The notes under the pieces: generated by a model
What the model saw: only the letters and a program-made list of their open reading frames with translations
Database searches by the model: none
Told to the model about the DNA's origin: nothing
Shown: positions 57,172-64,000 of the stretch, piece after piece
Position numbering within the stretch: the stretch's first letter is position 1
Layout of the letters: every line of letters begins with the position of its first letter
Assembly: GCA_029204225.1 (NCBI GenBank)
Contig: CM055096.1
Span: 30,254,557-30,318,556 of the forward strand
From: Diphasiastrum complanatum
Lineage: Eukaryota; Streptophyta; Lycopodiopsida; Lycopodiales; Lycopodiaceae
Direction: 5' to 3'
Length of the DNA: 64,000 nucleotides
Translations under genes and position numbers: made by a program

Positions 57172-58842
57172 TTGGTTATCGAAAAGCAGTTTGTGCGTAG
57201 CCTGCCAAAGGCTGACGATGCAGCTCTTCTTTCCATTCAGAGTACATCAGTTGCTGCTTCACTTTCACCATCCGTGGGTCCTCTTCCTCAGGTTGATGCT
57301 GCTTCGGATTTAGAGGTTGTTGCTGTGTGCCTTGCGCCTATATGCCTTGATTCACAGATATCGTATTCAGTGGTCATTCCTGGTTTCATTGACATTGAGA
57401 CCGTATACCTTGGTGGTATTTCTACTATTGCTTTTGTGCATACTTCAGATTTCCCTCTTGGTTCGGTGGTTGGTGCAGTATCTTCTCCATTGGTCTCTAT
57501 ATCTCCATCTCTTAAGTCTGTTATGGCCGATGTTCCTGCTGATTTCTATGGGGTTCTTCATGGGTCCACGTTTGATGGTTCCCTCACTATTGGTGATAAG
57601 GTTTCTTCTTTCGCTCTACTCCATGGATCTCTGCTTGAGGTTTGTGATCTGCCTCATGATATTTCTACGGTTCCTGACATGATTTATGCGCCTTTGGCCC
57701 TTACTGTTACACATATTTCATCCGAGGATATTTGCCAGATGGTCACTATTACTTATCTAGGGTATTTATATGCTGGGACCTTTCTAGATGAGTACACGGA
57801 CATCCTTTCGTCTCCTGGTGTTTCTACATATAGGTTTGCTGCAGTCCATGCCGATGGTATACACTTTTGGGTTCATGCGACTGATTCCTTTTTACCTCTT
57901 GATATTTGGCATTCTTGGTTATTACGTATCGCTTGGATTTCATTTGGACCTATTGCTTTCACTACTGCTTCATTTTCAGCTATGGATATATGGCATTCCT
58001 GGTTATTACATATAGCTTGGTTTTCATTTGGACCTGTTGATTGGTGCTGGTTTTTCCATATTACTGATCGCCTATGGTGCGGATATCTCTATGATTATGC
58101 ATGTGGCTCTCTATCTATTCCTTAGATTGTTGCTCATTGTCAGGCTTGGCATATCCTGTTGGCTTGGGTTATTGCCTCCGTTCCAACTACTGTTTGTTTG
58201 GGTGATCTTCAGGTTCCCTGTCATTTCAGGTTGCTCCATATTGCTTGGTCTCCGATGCTGAGTTGCCACTTTGTTCCGGTGTTCCGAGACCATCAGGGTA
58301 CCTTGAGAGAATTCCTTCTCCTCTCTTGGATAGTTTTTGGGGATGTTGCCGCCATATACTTGAGTGTTGCTCATATGTGCTTTGATACTCATTCCCAGCT
58401 ACACGTGGATATTGCTCCGATGCTTGCTACTGATGTTGCGGAACCTGTTCCTTGTTCCAGGGCATTTCTTCTATTCCTCACTTGTGCGCCTGGCGTGTAC
58501 TTTGAGATTACACTTGCGGCCAGTTCCGATGGGTCATCCGATTCTCCATCCGTTTTTGGTGTATCCTATGATGGATTGGTAATATGAGGCCTTTCTGGAT
58601 GAGTTTTTCGGCTACAGTTTGTCAGTTGGGGCCTCTACTATTATTTTCATGCATCATGTCTTTTTAGATGATGCATTGATTTCTTGGACCTTCTGGAGCT
58701 TTTGGCATGCTGCTCTTCTCGTGATATGGGCCTTGAGGGTACCGTATGCCATTGCTACTTCTCATTCATGGGCCCTATGGATACCTTGGGCTTTTAACCA
58801 TGTTGGTGCATATTTCTCCATTTTAAGCTATCCTTTGTCAGG
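57172..58842 (+). pseudogene. Unrecognised middle region, in frame with protease and chromodomain
   Basis: This is where reverse transcriptase, RNase H and integrase core should be. Instead, the protease frame continues for about 317 codons to a TAG (58123-58125), then 58126-58587 (TGA), then more stops until 58842, always in the frame used by protease and by the integrase end at 58843. The composition is unusual: a Ser/Val/Leu-rich first part (VAASLSPSVGPLP), then aromatic repeats (LDIWHSWLLRIAWISFGP and MDIWHSWLLHIAWFSFGP). TFLDEYTDILSSP faintly recalls the segment just before reverse transcriptase in Gypsy elements. No YxDD, TRP or DDE residues are found. I do not recognise it. It may be scrambled, deleted pol or captured sequence. 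Confidence 0.5.
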
Positions 58843-59619
58843 ATGATCTCCTTGGTGCTAGTCTTCCGATGCTGCTATCTTTTCTTGGGGCACCTTGCAC
58901 ATATGGTTGATGGTTACGTGTATCATGCGGCTATTCGCGATGAGTGTCCATCTCTTTTCCAGTTTCCTTATTGGCTTCCTGTTGCTGATGCAGTTCTACC
59001 TTCTCGGGCTTTTTTGGATACCTTGGTGCTCGAGCTTATTACCTGGGCCAGTTCTCATTTACAGCATGTTCAGCAGCGTTATCAGACCTTAGTTGATTGT
59101 CACCGCCGCCATGTTGAGTTTCAGCTTGGAGATATGGTTTATCTACGCCTACGGTTTGCACGTCATCATTTTGTCCAAGGCCATGCTTCTACTGAGAAGC
59201 TTGCACCACGTTATTATGGGCCTTATCGCATTTTGGAGGTTCTTAGTCCAGTTACATATCGCTTACAGCTTCCTGCTTCCACACGCGCCTGTGATGTATT
59301 CCATGTCAGTTTATTACGTGCTGCTATTGAGGATGACGCACCTTGTGATGCTGAGTTTCCTATTGCTCCAGAGCTATTTCCATTTTTACCTGCTGCTATA
59401 TTACAGGTTCGTCTATACCATAGTTGCCGCCGCCGGCAGATTCAGTTTTTGGTCCAGTGGGATGGCCGTCCTATTGAGGAGTCCACATGGGAGCCTATTG
59501 ATGTCTTTTATCATACACCATCACTTGCGGATCAGGCTCGTGCTCTTGCTGCACTTGTTGATTCCTCTACATCAGATGTTGTTCTAGCTGTTGATGCACC
59601 AGGGCTTGCTGCTACTTGA
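58843..59619 (+). CDS. Integrase C-terminus with chromodomain
   Basis: 258 codons ending in TGA at 59617-59619. The first part leads into the integrase C-terminal domain (HRRHVEFQLGDMVYLRLR, LAPRYYGPYRILEVL, VTYRLQLPAS, CDVFHVSLLRAA). A chromodomain follows at about residues 200-240 (RQIQFLVQWDGRPIEESTWE), which in chromoviruses binds histone marks and guides integration. The catalytic DDE core is absent. The listed start is not a true start, since the frame is open from earlier codons after a TAA near 58800. A purine tract and the 3' LTR follow 45-50 bp later. Confidence 0.85.
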   Translation: MISLVLVFRCCYLFLGHLAHMVDGYVYHAAIRDECPSLFQFPYWLPVADAVLPSRAFLDTLVLELITWASSHLQHVQQRYQTLVDCHRRHVEFQLGDMVYLRLRFARHHFVQGHASTEKLAPRYYGPYRILEVLSPVTYRLQLPASTRACDVFHVSLLRAAIEDDAPCDAEFPIAPELFPFLPAAILQVRLYHSCRRRQIQFLVQWDGRPIEESTWEPIDVFYHTPSLADQARALAALVDSSTSDVVLAVDAPGLAAT

Positions 59620-59666
59620 TCCAGTTTCTTTTCGGCAGTTGGGTTTTTTTCTTTTGTGCCAGGGAG

Positions 59667-60109
59667 AGTTATGGACTCGGCTCATTACATTCGCCGCGTC
59701 CATTTACATTTACTTTACTTTATGCATAAGCAGGCCTTGGGCCCTTTTTTATTCATTAGTGACACTTAGACTATATGGTTGGCCTTTGGCCTTATTATTC
59801 ATTATTAGGCCATTTGGACATATTACTGGAGAGTGAGGGCTTTCTTGGAGGGCGCACTATTTTCCCTCCCAGTTGGGCCCTAGCCACCGGAAGCTTCCTT
59901 TTAGGGCTTCCTCTTGGCTATAAGTAGGGAAACTGTGTCATTTGTTATTCAGCTGATGATATTGATCTCTCTCTCTAGTCTCCTTAATCTCTCTCTTTCC
60001 TGCTTTCTAGGGTTAAGTCTTGCTTATGTCCTGCTTTCATATCTTAAGTCTTGCTTATGTGATGCTTTCATAGCTTAGCTCTAGATTAGCTGTGGCTCTA
60101 TTCGTAACT
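59667..60109 (+). repeat. 3' LTR, ends AGTTA...TAACT
   Basis: 443 bp, nearly the same as 54431-54863. Differences include a 10-bp expansion CATTTACATTTACTTTAC near the start, GAGTGAGGGCTTTC for GAGTGGGGACCTTC, and a few single bases near the end. The high identity means a fairly recent insertion. Confidence 0.9.
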
Positions 60110-60295
60110 ACGGTTCTCAAATTTTTTTGGCGAGAACCGTGGTGAACTGTGTAGTTATTAATTAATTAATTAATTTTTTTATCAAACATTAATTAATTTA
60201 TTATTTAATTATTTATGATGAACCGTATCACGGTTCATGAACCGTGGTACGGTTCACCCCACGGTTCTGAGAACCGTGGGTACTATGATGAGCAT

Positions 60296-62096
60296 GTACT
60301 TTTTGTCTATCATCAATAAATGCTAATTCTATCTTGTTTCTACAAGTCTTGTGTACTTGCTAATGTATAGTATGTTAAAAAATAGTACTGTACTTGCATT
60401 TAATGGATGTGTTCCTGTCTCTACCATTGTTCATCTAGCATTTCATGATTTGTGATGTCCTCTTAGTCCAAGATTTTGTTCAGATAATTGTGGACCGTGT
60501 TTTTCTGTAATATCAAGTAGTATGCTCTTGGGCTATATAGCCAGATAGTTTGGACAAGCCCATCAATGCATCAAGTGTCATCAAGTTCATTTCCTTCAAT
60601 ATCTTCATCATCAACTGTTGACATGGATATGATTCACAATTCAGTTGAGATGACCTGTCTCACTTCGAATTGGAGGCATCTACTAAGTGGTTACACAAAA
60701 AGAAAGCAGTTTCTTTCTTTATTAGTGAGTACGTCAATTGGTCCCATGCTTTTCACCTGCAAATGCAATAGAAATCAAGCTAAAGCAAGCACAAAATTGT
60801 TCCAACCTTGACTTGAAAGACCTTTCTTGATGTGAACACAAAGATTGAGGACCCAGATAAGAATAGCTTAGATCAACAGAGGCAGACTGCAATATTTAGG
60901 AAAAGTCTACTATATACTTATCCCTTCAACTGAAGGAAAACATGCAGATTGTTGTCAATACACTGATAAAAGAGCACACGAACAAAAGAATCCCTTCTCC
61001 AGGAGGTCCAGTCCTCTTATGCTTTGTTCGCTACTAAAGTCATAATAGCTTGCTAATACCAACTAGAAGTTATCTCACTATTATTGACTTAAGGGCTTGT
61101 CAGTTTCATTGAAACCCTCTTATGCGCATTTAGGCAATTTTGTCTACTTTTTGAATGCCTCATTACTTAGTCTACTGGTTCGGATTTGCCAGTACATAAC
61201 AGTGCCTCTGTCACAAACTGATATTGTTACCTGCATGCATGAGCCTCTATCGGATAATCATGTTGAAGCTCAAGCATCAACTAAACTTGCAAGAAGTTAT
61301 GAAAAAACAGCAAAGAAACATTTTCATTGCAGAAAGGAATTTGTGCTTTGGGGAGCTAAACATGCACATATCAAAGGCCACAGAGTGCATAAAGTAGTTC
61401 GTGTCTGATAAACAGATGTCAGAAATGGAGTGCCAGCTTGTTAATGGATGGAAATTTTTTCTAAGTAATTTTCATTGCTGAAGAGGCCTAGAGCATGTGA
61501 CTTGCTCTTACTGTGTTTTCTTACTGAAATGATCTCTGTGGCAAATTTATGCAAGATCAATGTCACAATAGGTAATCCAGAGGTATTACTCAAACAATTG
61601 ATTCTATCTTGAAAGTTTGAAAGTTTTTGTTACCAACTTACCAGTGCTAGCTTCTTATCTGGTAATTAAAACATGAACGATAACATCAATACTGTTCTGA
61701 GGATGTGTTCAGCAACTCACAATGATGGTAATATAGCAAACGAGGAAAATTAATGGTTGAAGATGCCTGAGTTTCAATAATGTTTGTGTGTTATAGAATC
61801 ATTTTTGTGTCCATTCTTGGCACATTGTTCAGTTTGTTATTGCTTGCCTTCTGTAGCTGTTGTGGATACAGTTTGAGATCTATTGTGGCACTTTTTTATC
61901 CCTATTTTCAAAAGGAGCTGATATGCAAGTGGGGGTTAGTGGACTAAAATTTTCATATTTGATTAAATTACTTTCTATTTTCAATAAGGCATTTGAACCG
62001 AGTCTGGTTATCGGCAGAGAGGCAACCATGATTCACAGAAGTTTCTGGTTTTTGACAAATCAAGCTCCAGTTTTTGTCATGCTTTTGACTCTGTGA
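60296..62096 (+). other. E2F intron part without a supported feature
   Basis: AT-rich DNA. The open frames at 60566-60811, 61097-61408 and 61860-62096 have no recognisable domain or exon-type borders. I see nothing else. Confidence 0.4.
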
Positions 62097-62104
62097 GCTG
62101 AAAT

Positions 62105-63114
62105 CATAGAACCGTGGGTTCTGGGAACCGTGGTTGGAACCGTACCACGGTTCCTTGAACCGTGGCATAGTTGCACAGAATCGCGTTTCTGGGAGGAGAC
62201 GTTTCAGAAACCACGTTTCTGAGAAACGCGTTTCTCCTCCCAGAATTGCAACTTTTTTTTTTTTTTTTTTTTTTTGGAAAAATATCTTATGGCTGAAATT
62301 TTCTTAGGGGATCAATGGTCAAACGAGTGTTTTGCCTTTGAGAAGTGCAGTAGATGGGTCACAAACAGATCTTATTTTCAATAGCTATTTGGTTGTTATT
62401 TGCTTTGGTTTTCAATAAATGCTCAGGGGGTTCGGGGGGCGGTAGCCCCCCGGTGGGGGGTTTCGGGGGCAATGCCCCCCAACGGCAGGGTCCGGGGGCT
62501 GCCGGTAGACCCCGGCCCCGACGGTAAGGCCTCTTCATGACTTGGCCTTCCAACTCCCTGAGCGAAAACACAATTACTGGGACCATCTGTGATTGTAACA
62601 GACAGGCTAGAGGTTAGTTTTAAATTTTTATCCTTGACAGAACCCAACATGGATTAATGCACCTGAACTGGACCATCCTGCACCCGAAACAGTCGGTAAA
62701 TTACACAGTAATTATGCTCTTAATTAGAGCTTTCACCTGATACCCATATTGCACAAAAAAAAACCAAAAAAAATAAAATAAAAAAAACGTTTCTGAAAAA
62801 AAATTCCATATTTCCGAAACGCGTTTCTGAACGCGTTTCTGAAACGCAGTGCAACTATGAACCACGGTACGGTTCACGTAAAAATCAAGTAATTAATTAA
62901 TTTATTAATATCCTAATTTTCTCCCCCTAAAACCTCTCATAGCTCGTTTTTTGACCCCTCTCTGTGTCAAAAAAATAAAAATAAAAAAATTAATTAATTA
63001 ATTAATTATGCCACGGTTCACACTGTTCCCCCTAAAAAAAATTGTGAACCGCATGGTTTCACAGTACGGTTCTGAGAACCGTACTGAACCCGTTAACGGT
63101 TCATTAATTCTATG
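62105..63114. mobile_element. Second hAT-like element, exact 8-bp duplication
   Basis: Starts CATAGAACCGTGGG and ends TTCATTAATTCTATG. The 8 bases GCTGAAAT flank it exactly on both sides (62097-62104 and 63115-63122). Its subterminal AACCGT motifs and right end match the 54381 element (TAGAATTAATGAACCGT in reverse). It carries another element inside (62166-62859). It ends only 30 bp upstream of the E2F acceptor, and the duplicated bases sit just before the branch-site candidate. Confidence 0.88.
62166..62859. mobile_element. Third DNA element nested in the second
   Basis: Starts CATAGTTGCACAGAATCGCG and ends ACGCAGTGCAACTATG, inverted repeats of the CATAGTTGCAC type, with many CGTTTCTGA/TCAGAAACG subterminal motifs (GAAACGCGTTTCT). 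The flanks AACCGTGG (62158-62165) and AACCACGG (62860-62867) look like an 8-bp duplication with two changes. It contains a poly-T run (about 62251-62274) and a GC-rich block (62425-62525). No coding is supported. Confidence 0.78.
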
Positions 63115-63144
63115 GCTGAAATTACTAAATATGGCTTTTGTAAG

Positions 63145-63322
63145 GATGTCAAGACGAACACCGAGAGGAATGAGAGTGTGGAGGTCGAAGCCCAAAGGTG
63201 GCCCTCTGTTCACGATATCAGCCCTGCAGTTGATCCTGACCCTGGGGTTGGAGGAAGAAGTGGCAGCCGTTCACAGTTTTTAAGGGGCCTGAAAAGTGGT
63301 CCACAGACCCCTATCGCTCTTG
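63145..63322 (+). CDS. E2F, third coding exon
   Basis: 178-nt exon, from TTTTGTAAG|GAT to TCTTG|GTACGT, phase 0 to phase 1. It encodes an acidic, then glycine/serine-rich stretch ending RSQFLRGLKSGPQTPIAL, where SGPQTPI is a conserved motif just upstream of the DNA-binding domain in plant E2Fs and a likely kinase (TP) site. The stretch before it (DVKTNTERNESVEVE) follows exon 1 or the micro-exon in frame. Confidence 0.75.
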
Positions 63323-63424
63323 GTACGTCTTCAGAAGCTTAGCTACTCAACGCATCTGACGTCTTAGAGTTTGACATGTTCGTGGTTAGAATGAGCATCT
63401 TAGCTCAATCTGTTTTTTGATCAG

Positions 63425-63484
63425 GTTCATCTACCAATATTGCAAGGACTCCAGCTAGTACATGTCGATATGACAGCTCACTAG
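63425..63484 (+). CDS. E2F, fourth coding exon
   Basis: 60-nt exon between GATCAG|GT and CTAG|GTACCA, phase 1 to phase 1. It encodes SSTNIARTPASTCRYDSSLG, ending with the CRYDSSLG that opens the E2F winged-helix DNA-binding domain. Confidence 0.88.
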   Translation, partial: VHLPILQGLQLVHVDMTAH

Positions 63485-63656
63485 GTACCAATTTTATTTA
63501 AATTTTATTGTCACGAGCTGCTCAAGTTGCTATAATATACTCATCTGTCCTTTGTTGTGTGTTATTCCAGCTACAAGATATGGTTTTCATACACATTTTT
63601 CATTGAAATGCAAAACTAGCAACCATATCAACTTATTGCAAGCTTACAACTTTCAG

Positions 63657-63742
63657 GTCTGCTTACAAAGAAGTTCATCAACTTGATAAAGCAAGCTGAT
63701 GATGGAGCGCTTGACTTAAACAGAGCAGCAGATACATTACAT
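63657..63742 (+). CDS. E2F, fifth coding exon (DNA-binding domain)
   Basis: 86-nt exon between TTTCAG|GT and CAT|GTAGGA, phase 1 to phase 0. It encodes LLTKKFINLIKQADDGALDL followed by NRAADTLH, the first helices of the E2F winged helix (LLTKKF..LI is E2F and not DP type). The next exon should start with VQKRRIYDI, which carries the DNA-contacting residues, and lies outside the window or beyond 64000. No stop or frameshift is seen, so the gene is probably functional. Confidence 0.92.
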
Positions 63743-64000
63743 GTAGGAATATTGTAGTCTTTTGAAAATTCATCTAATTCAGATGTGTGTGTGCACAGGT
63801 TGCTTATGTCTTTATTTTAAATGTACAGCCTTTGGCAGTTCAACCATTTTCACATTATTGTCTATAAGTCAGTTTTCAGACCCTTGCAAATATGCAGGGC
63901 TTAACAAATAAAAAATGGCCTAGTGGCACTCAACAATTTTGATAGATTTGTTGCTGTAACTTTTTTTTCTCAAATTAATCCTTTCCATGTATACAAAAAT

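Larger units (their letters stand above)
54431..60109 (+). mobile_element. Ty3/Gypsy-derived LTR element with replaced pol core
   Basis: A complete LTR element of 5679 bp with two LTRs differing by about a dozen bases and one 10-bp indel. In order: LTR 54431-54863, primer site at 54864, repetitive leader, gag, protease, about 1.7 kb of unrecognised sequence, integrase C-terminus with chromodomain, purine tract (CAGGGAG, 59660-59666) and LTR 59667-60109. No reverse transcriptase, RNase H or integrase catalytic core is seen. It lies in the sense orientation of the E2F gene. Confidence 0.9.
54381..60287. mobile_element. hAT-like non-autonomous element (split by an LTR element)
   Basis: The ends CATAGAATTAATGAACCGTG and CACGGTT...AACCGTGGGTACTATG are terminal inverted repeats beginning CATAG, and both sides carry the same 8 bases ATGAGCAT (54373-54380 and 60288-60295). 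Subterminal AACCGT/ACGGTT motifs repeat throughout. Without the inserted LTR element (54431-60109) it would be about 230 bp and has no coding capacity. An 8-bp duplication with CAxxG-type ends is typical of the hAT superfamily. A sister copy is at 62105-63114. Confidence 0.85.
46312..63144 (+). other. Giant E2F intron (about 16.8 kb)
   Basis: Runs from the micro-exon donor (or from 46175 if it is skipped) to the acceptor TTTTGTAAG|GAT at 63144. A good branch-site candidate, TACTAAA (63123-63129), lies about 20 nt upstream of the acceptor. The intron contains an eroded repeat array, three DNA elements and two LTR elements listed separately. 46940-48450 and 60300-62096 hold no supported gene. 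An extra small exon inside cannot be excluded. Confidence 0.65.

Noticed and set aside
62359-62586. Proline/glycine-rich minus frame
   Set aside because: It arises from the G/C-run block in a DNA element and is not protein-like elsewhere.
54373-63122. One large 8.7-kb DNA transposon from 54381 to 63114
   Set aside because: The ends look compatible (TAGAATTAATGAACCGT left and its reverse at 63112), but the flanking 8-bp duplications pair 54373 with 60288 and 62097 with 63115, so there are two separate elements.
63657-63742. DP-family identity for the gene at the right end
   Set aside because: The helix LLTKKFINLIKQ with the preceding CRYDSSLG is the E2F type. DP proteins have a GLRHFS-type sequence there.
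1-64000. CRISPR arrays, bacterial operons, rRNA or tRNA genes
   Set aside because: No spacer-repeat array, no polycistronic coding and no recognisable RNA gene were seen. Introns and plant families show a plant nuclear genome.

Overview
The window looks like nuclear DNA of a land plant with a large, repeat-rich genome. It holds two host genes of plant families, a FRIGIDA-like gene and an E2F transcription factor gene, both with GT-AG introns. Almost everything else is LTR retrotransposon (Ty1/Copia, Ty3/Gypsy), non-autonomous DNA transposon or eroded repeat. The very long, transposon-filled E2F intron would suit a fern, gymnosperm or similar large genome, but the sequence does not settle the lineage.

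Layout. 1-5282 is a minus-strand Copia element (pol, protease, a gag with an inverted middle part, 5' LTR 4625-5282). 5790-6610 is the 3' end of a Gypsy chromovirus, followed by an LTR from 6612. 7431-7690 is a tandem repeat. 8880-10102 holds coding-like fragments of an unrecognised family. 10103-13494 is mostly featureless. 13495-16161 (minus) is the FRIGIDA-like gene with three exons. 17356-33080 is a pile of broken Copia copies on both strands plus a recent 881-bp tandem duplication. 33290-35120 (minus) is a decayed unrecognised coding region related to 9656-9892. 35473-40704 is more Copia mosaic. 40740-43100 holds LTR-like sequence, short tandem repeats and a Gypsy reverse transcriptase relic.

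45914-64000+ is the E2F gene on the plus strand. Its first coding exon (45914-46174) and a probable 21-nt micro-exon (46291-46311) are followed by an intron of about 16.8 kb. The exons at 63145-63322, 63425-63484 and 63657-63742 lead into the DNA-binding domain, and the gene runs off the window. The intron contains an eroded repeat array, a shrunken Gypsy element (51196-54041), a hAT-like element with an exact 8-bp target duplication (54381-60287) split by a whole LTR retrotransposon (54431-60109), and a second hAT-like element (62105-63114) that holds a third one (62166-62859).

The most unusual object is the retrotransposon at 54431-60109. It keeps gag, protease and an integrase C-terminus with chromodomain. 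Where reverse transcriptase, RNase H and the integrase core should be, it has about 1.7 kb of unrecognised sequence in the same reading frame. The two host genes are independent of each other. The mobile elements are mostly dead, and only the 54431-60109 element and the hAT-like insertions look young.
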